Shown here: one piece after another, positions 8,279-16,400 of the stretch | How positions within the stretch are numbered: position 1 is the first letter of the stretch | How the letters are laid out: every line of letters starts with the position of its first letter | Source of the DNA: a candidate division KSB1 bacterium | Lineage (GTDB): Bacteria > Electryoneota > RPQS01 | Length of the DNA stretch: 64,000 nucleotides | Direction of reading: 5' to 3' | Assembly: GCA_016214895.1 (NCBI GenBank) | Contig: JACRMR010000003.1 | Coordinates: 248,001 to 312,000, forward strand | Notes under the pieces: model-generated | Told to the model about the DNA's origin: nothing | Database searches by the model: none | The model's input: only the letters and a program-made list of their open reading frames with translations | Position numbers and translations under genes: made by a program

Positions 8279-8957
8279 GCGCGGAGTGCAGGAATATTGC
8301 GTTGCCTGCTCATGCAATGCAAGCTTACCACGGATCAGTAAAATTCGATGTTGATGTCGCATTCGTATTGATGCAAGCGAAAGATTATGCTGAGTTAGGG
8401 GGTGAGCAGGGCCGGGACATTTCGTATATACAATCGCATTACAACTGCGCGAGTAAGTTCCCATGACCCAGAGAGGCAATGCAAACGGTGCGTAGGATTT
8501 GCACATGAGCGGCGCTGCGAATCCGGTTGCGATTTCGCAACATGTTGAGCGCGGCGGACGATGGAACCCACGGGTGAGGTGGGCGTAGGGGAAGATTGCA
8601 TCGCCCGAGCCCACCGATATATGATAGATGATAGGTGATAGATGACCGTGGCGCCACACGGACGTGCGCTCGGGGAGTGGGTTGCGCATTTGCTTGGTCA
8701 TTCTGAAGACCGTCTTCGGGCTGAAGAATCTCTCGGGGTGTATCTCCGATTTGCCGAGAGATCCTTCACCTCGCTGAAGACAGCGGGTTCAGGATGACGG
8801 AGCGCACTGGACTTGGCCGGGGTGGTTTGTTAGTGGTAATTCAGTATTTCCCGAGCGGGGCATGTGAAGTCGAAAGACACATGCCGCCGCGTAGAGGCGT
8901 AGCTTCGAAGTAATCCACGACATGAGACATGGCAACAAAATAGACTGTGAGAGAGTC
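8279..8957. repeat. Gene-poor stretch with two intergenic repeats
   Basis: 8279-8584 is less GC-rich and shows no convincing gene. Positions 8585-8677 hold copy 2 of the ATGATAG-containing repeat (modules B-A, closely matching 7404-7497). Positions 8697-8798 form a roughly 100-nt foldback: GTCATTCTGAA at the left end mirrors TTCAGGATGAC at the right, and AGAATCTCTCGG mirrors CCGAGAGATCCT inside. Similar TCATTCTGA/TCAGGATGA palindromes are known as intergenic repeats in various bacteria. Confidence 0.7.
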
Positions 8958-9383
8958 ATGGCGGGCGCGTATGTCTATTTTCCGACCCCATTCTGGGACG
9001 GTTGTAAGTACGCCCTGCGCCACTATTGGGGAACGGGCGGCGTTGTTTGGGGTACGCTCATGACATCGGCGGTGTCATTTGCGCACGCTGGCTTTGTCAC
9101 TACGCTCTTGATGGCCTCCATCTCTGCGTCAGTACTGATGCTCATTGTTCGTCCGAGCTTCCCCCTGAACGAGCAAAGTGACTGGAATGAGATGGAGAAA
9201 GAGTACTTCTACGGCTTTTGCAGTGGTTACACACTTGGGGCGAAAGCAAAGTGGATTGCGATGTGCCTCATAGCGATCCTTCTTGTGTCCTTGGCTGCGA
9301 TGAGGTTTGAGAACACGGGAGTTATTGTTATTGGACTCATCCAAGCACTGTTCCTTCTGGTAATCTGGGTTGCCAATCGATAG
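8958..9383 (+). CDS. Small hypothetical integral membrane protein
   Basis: 141 residues from the ATG at 8958, which has a weak GAGAG site 5 nt upstream; an earlier in-frame ATG at 8922 (153 residues) has none. Two to four hydrophobic segments are visible: around VWGTLMTSAVSFAHAGF, TTLLMASISASVLMLIV, WIAMCLIAILLVSLAAM and VIVIGLIQALFLLVIWV. A polar loop (NEQSDWNEMEKEYFYGF) lies between the second and third. No family is recognised. Base composition is less GC-rich than in the neighbouring genes, and it sits alone between repeat-rich gaps, so recent acquisition is possible but unproven. Confidence 0.55.
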   Translation: MAGAYVYFPTPFWDGCKYALRHYWGTGGVVWGTLMTSAVSFAHAGFVTTLLMASISASVLMLIVRPSFPLNEQSDWNEMEKEYFYGFCSGYTLGAKAKWIAMCLIAILLVSLAAMRFENTGVIVIGLIQALFLLVIWVANR

Positions 9384-9730
9384 CACCGCACGGCGCTGGA
9401 GACTAGGGATGAACCCCGCCCGTAGCGCCGCACGGATGTGCGCGCGGGAAACGATGAAGGATGAAGCCGGATCTGTAGGGGACGATTGCATCTCCCGGCT
9501 TCGTGCATAGATGATAGATGAGGGCAGAATTCCGATTCCGACCGGGTTGCGGAAGACCTTAACCCAGCTCGGCGAGCAGGCGCTGTGGCGGCGCGCTCGG
9601 AGGACAACGTCTTCGCCAACCTCCCGATGGGGCACTTGAAGACAAGTGCCGCCAAGCCTGAGGGCCGATCACCCCCCCCTTGGTCCCCTCACAGAGTGGG
9701 GGGAGAACAGAAACAGACTGAACAGAACTT
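9384..9730. repeat. Repeat-rich intergenic stretch before the kinase gene
   Basis: The stretch holds copy 3 of the composite repeat in a different module order (A at 9420-9451, then C-like, then B at 9475-9522). It also holds a hairpin GGCACTTG-aaga-CAAGTGCC at 9631-9650 flanked by GCCAAG, and a C-run/G-run hairpin at 9671-9706 (CCCCTCAC-aga-GTGGGG). No ORF is convincing. The last element nearly abuts the kinase start, and a close copy of it lies inside the kinase gene at 10193-10230. Confidence 0.7.
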
Positions 9731-11407
9731 GTGCCGCAGATAAAGCTTAGATTTCCGGAGCGTGAATTGCTCCAGCGTGGTGACCTTGCTCTGTCATACA
9801 GGGCGAGGGATGTGGCGTTGGAGCGCGACGTGTTCATCAAGGTGCTGAATCCGGCGCTGGCGAAGGACGCGGAGATTCGCGCGCGGTTTGAACGCGAGGC
9901 GAAGGCGGTGGCGCGGCTCGATCATCCGAATCTGGTGCGCATCTACGAATACGGCGAGGACGCGGATGAAGGGCTGTACATGCTCTTGGAGTGGATCGCC
10001 GGCTCGAATCTCGGTCAACGCCTCGCGCAGGGTCCGCTGCCCGCGGAAGACGTGGAGCGGCTGGCGCGGGACATGCTCGCGGGACTCGCGGCGCTGCATT
10101 CGGTGGGGATTCTGCATCGTGATTTGAAGCCGGACAATGTGCTGGTGGCGGAAAATTCAAGATCGAGTACTGACAATCAAGATTCCGAGCAGACCCCCCT
10201 TAATCCCCCCACAAAGTGGGGGGAGATCAGATACAAGATTACGGATTTCTCGCTGGCGACGCTCAGGGATGCGCCGTCGCTGACGCATCATGAGGCGATT
10301 GTGGGGACGCCGGCTTATATGGCACCGGAGCAGGCGGCGGGCGGCAAGCTGACGGAGCAGTCGGATCTGTTCTCGTTGGGAGTGGTGCTCTATGAAGCGG
10401 CGACGGGGACAAATCCGCTGGTGGGCGAGACGATGCTGGAGACGCTGCGCAAGATTCGCGAGAGCGATGTCTCGTTTGAGCATGCGCGGATCAACGCGCT
10501 GACTCCGGAATTGCGCAAGGTGCTCGGCCTGCTCTTGAAGAAGAACGCAGCGGAGCGTCCGGACTCGGCAAAGTCCGCGCTGGCCATGCTGGACGGAGTC
10601 GCGGAAGTGGCGACCTCCGCGCAAGCCCGCTCCCGCAAGCGCGATTCGATGTACCTCGGGGCGGCGGTGATCCTGCTCTTGATTTGGGTTGTGTACATGA
10701 CGCGATCAGACACGGACGAACCGAAGCAAGCGCAGCGTGCGGATAGCAGCATCGCGCAGCCTGTTGGGGCTTCAAACGACACCGGGGCGGCGGCTCCGGA
10801 CACCTCGTTGACGCCGGTGACGAAGATCACGACGGCGGCGCAGCTCTTCACGGGCGACGGGGACCGGTCCGGGGAGTTGCGCGCGCCGGTGCCGGGACCG
10901 CCGCCTGTCTTGACGAAGCCGGAACCGGACGTCGCGGCGCATCTCGCGGTGGCCGACAGCATCGACGTGTGGCTGACGACCGATCCGTGGGCGTATGTCT
11001 CCTGGCACGGAGAGCAGATCGCGACGACGCCGCTGCCGACGCCGTTGCGCCTGCCGCGCGGGACGCATAGCCTGCAGTTAAGGAATCCGGCCTTCCCGGC
11101 GGTGAATGTGGAATTCGCGCTCGCGCAATCACGCAAGGTGAGCGTGCGGCTTGCGGATTACGTGGCGCTGGTGCGAATTAACGCATCGCCGTGGGCCGAG
11201 TGCTATCTTGACGGCGAGCATCTCGGCACGACGCCGCTGGCGAAGCCGCCGCTGATTCTTCCCGGCCGGCACACGGTGAAGTTGTCTCATCCCTCATTTC
11301 CGCCGCAGCAGCGCGAGTTCACGGCCGCGGGCGGCGATACGATTACGATTGACGGTGACATGAGTCGCGCGCAACTGGCGGTAAAATCTCGCTCGCTTCC
11401 GCAATGA
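9731..11407 (+). CDS. Ser/Thr protein kinase with membrane anchor and two PEGA domains
   Basis: 558 residues from a GTG start that lacks a clear ribosome site; the first codons may be mis-set. Residues 10-280 are a Hanks-type kinase: invariant Lys in VFIKVL (37), Glu 54 in RFEREAK, catalytic loop HRDLKPDN (129-136), APE motif near 198. Two features are odd. The Mg-binding DFG is DFS (172-174), and about 26 residues rich in Ser, Asp and Pro are inserted between catalytic loop and DFS, encoded partly by a repeat also found just upstream of the gene. A single membrane segment lies near 307-323. Two PEGA-like beta domains (about 410-550) follow outside the membrane. Such kinases transduce envelope signals. 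It overlaps the next gene by 4 nt (ATGA). Confidence 0.9.
   Translation: MPQIKLRFPERELLQRGDLALSYRARDVALERDVFIKVLNPALAKDAEIRARFEREAKAVARLDHPNLVRIYEYGEDADEGLYMLLEWIAGSNLGQRLAQGPLPAEDVERLARDMLAGLAALHSVGILHRDLKPDNVLVAENSRSSTDNQDSEQTPLNPPTKWGEIRYKITDFSLATLRDAPSLTHHEAIVGTPAYMAPEQAAGGKLTEQSDLFSLGVVLYEAATGTNPLVGETMLETLRKIRESDVSFEHARINALTPELRKVLGLLLKKNAAERPDSAKSALAMLDGVAEVATSAQARSRKRDSMYLGAAVILLLIWVVYMTRSDTDEPKQAQRADSSIAQPVGASNDTGAAAPDTSLTPVTKITTAAQLFTGDGDRSGELRAPVPGPPPVLTKPEPDVAAHLAVADSIDVWLTTDPWAYVSWHGEQIATTPLPTPLRLPRGTHSLQLRNPAFPAVNVEFALAQSRKVSVRLADYVALVRINASPWAECYLDGEHLGTTPLAKPPLILPGRHTVKLSHPSFPPQQREFTAAGGDTITIDGDMSRAQLAVKSRSLPQ
10193..10230 (+). repeat. In-frame repeat insertion inside the kinase gene
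   Basis: This segment (ACCCCCCTTAATCCCCCC followed by ACAAAGTGGGGGGAGATCAG) closely matches the intergenic element at 9671-9712. Both carry a C-run pairing with a G-run across a short A-rich loop. Within the kinase it encodes approximately TPLNPPTKWGEIR and keeps the frame open, so the element appears to have inserted without breaking the gene. Confidence 0.75.
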
Positions 11408-12207
11408 AACTTGTGCTGATTCTGGTTTCGCTGTTAGGGCTGTGGTCCTGCGCGCTGGCGGACGAGCGTGACTTGCTGGCCGTGGACTCCGCGTTTGTGA
11501 ACGGAGATTACGCGCAGGTGGAGTTGCTGGCGCTGCGGCTGCTGCAAGCGGATACGGGCTGGACCGTGGATGCGCGCGCGCGCGTCTGCCTGGCGGCCGG
11601 CTATTCGCTGATCATGCTGGACCGCGCGGCTGAAGCGCGGCACTATTTTGAGCAGGCGCTGGACGCGGTTCCCGACTTGACGCTCGATCCGGTGCTGGTG
11701 AGCCCGAAATTCCGCACGGTATTTGACGATGTGAAAGCCGCGCATGTGGCGCGCCGGCCGCGGGAGGATCCGCCGCCGACTTCGGCGATGGATCGCGGGT
11801 CGTCAACGGCGGTGCCGGCGAGCGACGCGCTATCGCCGCGACGTCGCGGCGCCGTGGCGCTGAATCTATTGCTGCCGGGGGCCGGCCATTTGCGGATGCA
11901 GTCGCCGCTGCGGGGCGCGTGGTGGTTCGTCGCCGAGGCCGGGGCGGTCGCGTTTTGTGCGAGTGAATTAGCGCGGGCGCGGGAGGCGCGACAGGATTAC
12001 TTGCGGGCGACGGATGCCGCGGACATTGAACGCAAATACGAGGATTACAATTCCGCTTACCGGATGAGTTGGATCAGCGGCGGCATCGCCGCTGCAGTGT
12101 ACGTCGCGTCGCAACTTGATCTGGCGCTGGTGCAGCGGCGACCGATCGCGCTGGCTTGCGCACAACAGCAGGGGACACCGACACTGGGACTTCGCATCGC
12201 ATGGTAA
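11404..12207 (+). CDS. Exported protein with a helical-repeat half and a membrane half
   Basis: 267 residues, starting inside the kinase stop codon (ATGA overlap). A signal peptide (MKLVLILVSLLGLWSCALAD) leads into a TPR-like helical part (about 20-115: DYAQVELLALRLLQADTGW, AAGYSLIMLDRAAEARHYFEQAL). After a low-complexity linker comes a hydrophobic half with LNLLLPGAGHLRMQSPLRGAWW, a pattern typical of DUF5683-like membrane proteins ('LPGxGq...kGxxy'), then a second membrane segment (ISGGIAAAVYVASQLDL). It probably works at the envelope together with the kinase upstream. The exact role is unknown. The downstream T9SS cargo starts 7 nt before this gene's stop. Confidence 0.8.
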   Translation: MKLVLILVSLLGLWSCALADERDLLAVDSAFVNGDYAQVELLALRLLQADTGWTVDARARVCLAAGYSLIMLDRAAEARHYFEQALDAVPDLTLDPVLVSPKFRTVFDDVKAAHVARRPREDPPPTSAMDRGSSTAVPASDALSPRRRGAVALNLLLPGAGHLRMQSPLRGAWWFVAEAGAVAFCASELARAREARQDYLRATDAADIERKYEDYNSAYRMSWISGGIAAAVYVASQLDLALVQRRPIALACAQQQGTPTLGLRIAW

Positions 12208-13574
12208 GGGTCTGTTGGGTATTATGCCTGTTTGCGGAAACGGCTTACGGGTCGGATTGGACCGGAGCGAGTTGGGAGCGGATTCTCGAGACGGACAACG
12301 GCTACTACGCGAGTATTCGCGGCTTAGCGTGCCGCGCGGACACGAACTACCTGGTGTTGGGCATCGACAGCGAGCCCAACGGGATTGTGGATCGCTATGA
12401 GTGCTGGAAGTGGTATCCGTACGGCCTGTCCCCGGTGTCATTGCCGAATCCGGTGACGATGCAGTTTCGCGACCTGAACTACGACTCGGTGGATCGGGCA
12501 CGGGCGGCATTCTTGACGGATCGCACACTCTTCCGGCAACGCGGCGCGGACTGGGATTCACTGGATTTGTCCGAGAACGATTTCACCGTGCGTCCGCAGT
12601 GTTTCTGTTTTGATTCGCTGGGGACGCTGCATTTTGGAGCCTTAACCAGCACATTCACGTTGCGGTACAGCCGTCGCGGCGGCGGGCGGGCGGCGCGCGA
12701 TCAGTTATTCGATGATCCATTTGTCTGGGGCTGGGCGGATCGGAATGCGGCGCGGATTATTGCTCCGGCAGGTGATCAGGTGACTCTGTTCGCGGCCAAT
12801 CAGGCGGGGGGGCCGAGCATCGCGTTTCGAAGCGTCTATGCCTATTCATCCCGCGGGGAGCAGTTGTTCACGTCGGTGGAGACCGCGGTGGATTCGCGGT
12901 GGAAGCCTCAGCTCCTTGCGTCGCCCGGGGTGGAGTGGATTTACGGCTTAGAGCGCGGGCACTCCGCGAACCGCCGGATGCTGGTGATTCACGGGCGGGG
13001 ACTGAATGTGGATGCGGTGGAGCTTCCGGTTGACACGCTGATTCGTGAGTTCAGTTTTGCGTGGAATCCGGCCGGGCAGACATTTGAGGCCGCGATGTAC
13101 ATCGAATCCACCAATCCGCGCGAAATCCGCGTGCTGGAACGCGTTGCGGGCGCATGGACACCGCGCCACGACGCGGAGACGCCATCGCGCGTGGACGGCG
13201 TGCATTGCTGGATTGATGCAGCCGGGCGCGGGCATTTGATCGTGTGTGACTCGACGACACTCTGGTACTACGGTCCGCCGGCGGGAGTAGGTGGGAGAAA
13301 CGGCGTCCCCATGCCCCAGAGCCCCCAACTTGAAGCGTATCCGAATCCCTTCAATGGGACCGTAAGGATTCGATTGGAATCTTTACCGCCGGGCGACGTG
13401 CAAGTGGACGTGTTTGACATAGCGGGCCGCAGCGTGTATTCTCGACGGGTGAAGGCGTCACCGGGAGGAACCGAATTGAAGTGGAGTGCGGGCGAGCAAG
13501 CGAGCGGAATCTATTTCGTCAGGGCGACCGCTGGATCGTTCCGATCTGTAAGGAAGCTGGTGCTCCTGAAGTAG
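12201..13574 (+). CDS. T9SS-sorted secreted protein of unknown function
   Basis: 457 residues from the ATG at 12201, which overlaps the preceding gene's stop and gives a short signal peptide (MVRVCWVLCLFAETAYGSDW); the upstream in-frame start at 12156 would lie wholly inside the preceding gene. The body (about 20-375) is beta-rich, perhaps a propeller, and matches no named family that I recognise. The last 85 residues are a type A T9SS sorting domain: AYPNPFNGTVRIRLESLP, VDVFDIAGRSVYSRRV, SGIYFVRATAG, ending RKLVLLK. It should be exported and attached to or released from the cell surface. The position as third gene of the kinase operon suggests a link to envelope signalling. Confidence 0.85.
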   Translation: MVRVCWVLCLFAETAYGSDWTGASWERILETDNGYYASIRGLACRADTNYLVLGIDSEPNGIVDRYECWKWYPYGLSPVSLPNPVTMQFRDLNYDSVDRARAAFLTDRTLFRQRGADWDSLDLSENDFTVRPQCFCFDSLGTLHFGALTSTFTLRYSRRGGGRAARDQLFDDPFVWGWADRNAARIIAPAGDQVTLFAANQAGGPSIAFRSVYAYSSRGEQLFTSVETAVDSRWKPQLLASPGVEWIYGLERGHSANRRMLVIHGRGLNVDAVELPVDTLIREFSFAWNPAGQTFEAAMYIESTNPREIRVLERVAGAWTPRHDAETPSRVDGVHCWIDAAGRGHLIVCDSTTLWYYGPPAGVGGRNGVPMPQSPQLEAYPNPFNGTVRIRLESLPPGDVQVDVFDIAGRSVYSRRVKASPGGTELKWSAGEQASGIYFVRATAGSFRSVRKLVLLK

Positions 13575-13771
13575 ATGGGAGGGCACCTTGCGCATGGGGT
13601 GCGCAGACGGGGGAATCAGGATAACGACTCGTATCGCAGTCCGTACTCCAAGTCTAAGAATTATTAGCGACTTAAGGGCTGGACTGAGAGTTGCTAACTT
13701 CGGGTTCAGCGGGTGGGTTCAACCCACGGGCCTTGCTCACGATGAATGAAGGAGCCGGAGGTATTCCGATC

Positions 13772-15631
13772 ATGAGACACAATCTGACCTATATCATAGC
13801 GCTGGTGCTGCTCTCCGGAGTCGTGGCGTTCGGGCAGCCGACGGGATCGCTGCGCGGCCACGTCTGGCTGAACGAGTTTAACGGTGATCCGGCGGTGGGC
13901 GCCACGGTCGCGGCGTTTTTCGATCATGTCGAGAATCCGGACACGGCTTTCACGGCGACGGATGCCGAGGGCGAGTATGAGTTCGACGGGTTGCCGGTGG
14001 GATTGTACGAGGTCGTGGCCTGGCTGGCCGGATCCGGGGACGGCGCGGTCCATGTGGTGGTGATGGTGAACCGGCCGGTGGAGGCGGACATCATTCTCGA
14101 TCTGGATGATCCCCAGGATCAAGGCTCGGTGTCGGGCGCGGTGCATGCGGAAGACGGAGGGTCAGTGGGCGGTGCGATCGTGTTTCTGGACGGTCACCGC
14201 GACAATCACCACGGACACGGCGAGCACTATCAGACGTTCACGGGACCGAGCGGAGGTTTCAATTTTCCGCACGTCGAGGTCGGTGTTTACACGATTACGG
14301 CGATGGCGATGGAGCGGGGGATGGCGAGCGCGGTGATCGAAGTGATCCGGAATCAGGTGACGAATGTTTCACTGATCTTGCATGCGCCGGGCGATAACGG
14401 GGACGATTCGAGCGTGGTCGAGCTCTCCGGCGTGGCGATTGTTGATACGATTGAGGACGGTGATCGCACGTTTGTGCGTTATCTGCTGGACACGGATGCG
14501 AACGGCGCTCCGGATTATGTCTTGGATTTTGGACCGCCGGACTATGAACCGGGCAATGGGTCGCACCGTCCCGACGACGGGGATGAAATCACGATCGCGG
14601 GCATCGCACGGGATTTGGGCGAAGGGCTGCCGAATGTGTTGGTCACCTCGCTGAACGGGCAGTTCTGGCGCGATCCGCGCAATCATGGCGGCGGCGGTGG
14701 GCATGAGGGGGATGATCTGGTGATCGTGCAGTTGTCGGGAATTGCACAGGTGGTGGTCGAGGATCCGTCGCGTCCGCCGCGCTATTTTCTGGATACGAAT
14801 GAAGACGGCCACGGCGATTTTCGTTTGAGTTTTGGCCCGCCGTGGTATGATCCGCCGAGCGGCGCACAGCGACCGCAGGACGGTGAGTCGATTTTTATCG
14901 TGGGCGGTCTGATGGGTTATGCCGCTCCGCCGATGGTGGTGGTTTACGAGATCAATGGCGAGTTGTGGCGTGTCCCCGGTCGCGGTCACGGAGGTCATGG
15001 CGGTGGCGGCGGGGGACCGGGCTGTCAGCCGGACAGTTTGGTCCGTACGGAGCAGTCGGGTGTGGCGATTGTGAATTCCGGGGGGGGCGAGCCGGTGCAC
15101 TACTTTCTTGACATCGATGCGGACGAGCAGCCGAATTTCATTCTTGATTTCGGCGCGCCCGATTATGATCCCGGCAACGGAGCGATGCGTCCGGCGGACG
15201 GCGAGGACATCATGATAGTGGGCGGGCTGTATGAATGCGCGCGCGCGCCGTGGCCAATCATCGTGGTCTATGAGATCAACGGGATGTTCTGGCGCGAGCC
15301 GGGCGATACGCTGGGCTTGACGGGCTGGACGGACGCCGTGGACGAGCCGGTAGCGCTGCCTGTGCCCGCGACACACCTGATGGCGAGCAACTATCCGAAC
15401 CCGTTCAATCCGACGACGGCGATCGTGTATGCATTGCCGACGGCGGGGTCGGTGAGCTTGCGGGTATTCGACATCACCGGTCGTGAAGTCGAGACCTTGT
15501 ACGACGGATTCCAGCAGGCCGGGACGTACCGCTTGAATTGGAGCGGCGTGAATCAGCCATCGGGAATATATTTTTATCGCGTGACTCTTGGTTCGCAGCA
15601 GTTTACCAACCGCATGGTGCTGTTGAAGTAG
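13772..15631 (+). CDS. T9SS-sorted protein with carboxypeptidase-regulatory domains and three novel repeats
   Basis: 619 residues. The ATG at 13772 has GGAGG about 10 nt upstream and opens a signal peptide (MRHNLTYIIALVLLSGVVAFGQ). Two carboxypeptidase-regulatory-like (Ig-type) domains follow (about 25-115 and 118-205); the second contains a His-rich loop (DNHHGHGEHY). Then come three repeats of about 85 residues. Each has SG-[VI]-A near its start, a YxLDTxxDGxxD-like strand, FGPPWYxPxxGAxRP, a G-[DE]-x-I-x-I-x-G segment, and V..INGxFWRxP at its end. Gly/His-rich linkers such as GRGHGGHGGGGGG separate them. I know no name for this repeat. The C-terminus is a T9SS sorting domain (NYPNPFNPTT ... 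SGIYFYRVTLG ... RMVLLK). The domains suggest a surface adhesin or matrix protein; the His-rich parts could bind metal (inference). Confidence 0.85.
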   Translation: MRHNLTYIIALVLLSGVVAFGQPTGSLRGHVWLNEFNGDPAVGATVAAFFDHVENPDTAFTATDAEGEYEFDGLPVGLYEVVAWLAGSGDGAVHVVVMVNRPVEADIILDLDDPQDQGSVSGAVHAEDGGSVGGAIVFLDGHRDNHHGHGEHYQTFTGPSGGFNFPHVEVGVYTITAMAMERGMASAVIEVIRNQVTNVSLILHAPGDNGDDSSVVELSGVAIVDTIEDGDRTFVRYLLDTDANGAPDYVLDFGPPDYEPGNGSHRPDDGDEITIAGIARDLGEGLPNVLVTSLNGQFWRDPRNHGGGGGHEGDDLVIVQLSGIAQVVVEDPSRPPRYFLDTNEDGHGDFRLSFGPPWYDPPSGAQRPQDGESIFIVGGLMGYAAPPMVVVYEINGELWRVPGRGHGGHGGGGGGPGCQPDSLVRTEQSGVAIVNSGGGEPVHYFLDIDADEQPNFILDFGAPDYDPGNGAMRPADGEDIMIVGGLYECARAPWPIIVVYEINGMFWREPGDTLGLTGWTDAVDEPVALPVPATHLMASNYPNPFNPTTAIVYALPTAGSVSLRVFDITGREVETLYDGFQQAGTYRLNWSGVNQPSGIYFYRVTLGSQQFTNRMVLLK

Positions 15632-15663
15632 CCAGGTTCTCCTTCAATCACGCGCGAAGCAGA

Positions 15664-15693
15664 AGCCCCCACCGTCCGGGGGCTCTTGTTATT
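15664..15693 (+). terminator. Intrinsic terminator after the T9SS-sorted gene
   Basis: AGCCCCC (15664-15670) pairs with GGGGGCT (15678-15684) and is followed by cttgttatt. It ends the transcript of the gene that stops at 15631. Confidence 0.75.
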
Positions 15694-16400
15694 CTGGGCG
15701 GGCGGGACGGGGATGCGGGGTGAAGACGGAGGGCTGAGGGATGAAGTAATTCGCCGAGCGGGGAGCCTTCACCCCGCCGGAATCGGCGCGAGTCGCGCCC
15801 TGCTCTTCATCAGATTTGTAAGTTCCTTCGCTGACTCCGGGCACCCGCGAACGGGGAGCCTCGGCAACATCATTTCGGCAACAAGCCCGCGCGGTACTAA
15901 AAAGCTGGACTCGCCCACCAAGGTGGGCGCTACGGGCGTCTTGCAATTCCAATTCTTGGCGGCAGATGTCTCCATCTGCCCCTTCTGGAAAGAGCTCGGG
16001 ATCGCCGCGATTCTCGGCAACGACCTGCGTGCTCCCGCTGGGGCACTTGAAGACAAGTGCCGCCAAGCGGAATAGAATGTGGGTAGGGGCGACGTTATTG
16101 AATCGAGCATGACGAGTGAGAGGTGAATCGCAAGTCGCCATAACAGATCGCGATACGATTGCGCATCGTCAGGGGCCTTGCCTCGGTCGTCGCGCGGACT
16201 GAGTTTGAAGCCGGGAATTGCCGGGAGTCACTGGGATTGCCGGAGCAAAAGTGCCGTGTGGGTTAAGCAGACGGGGAGAGTGCTATGACAATCGATAGAT
16301 AAGTTTAGCATTTGTCGGCGGACAATAGTGCGGACCCTGTAGGTGGCCTGTAGCTTGCCAATATCCTTGTTGTCGAGAAGGAACAAGGAACCGAACAAGC
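15694..16400. repeat. Non-coding stretch with a cluster of palindromic repeats
   Basis: About 700 nt without a convincing gene. Hairpins include CGCCCACC-aa-GGTGGGCG (15912-15929, followed by CTACG), GGCAGATG-tctc-CATCTGCC (15961-15980, preceded by CTTGGC) and GGCACTTG-aaga-CAAGTGCC (16042-16061, followed by GCCAAG). The last two are inverted copies of one family with compensating stem changes. The rest, up to the giant gene at 16401, shows no clear promoter; AAGGA motifs near 16379 and 16385 lie 12-18 nt before its ATG. Confidence 0.65.

Noticed and set aside
8204-8701. N-terminal extension of the exported hypothetical protein across the ATGATAG repeat
   Set aside because: A promoter at 8250-8278 and a ribosome site before 8203 place the start downstream, and the extension is translated repeat DNA.
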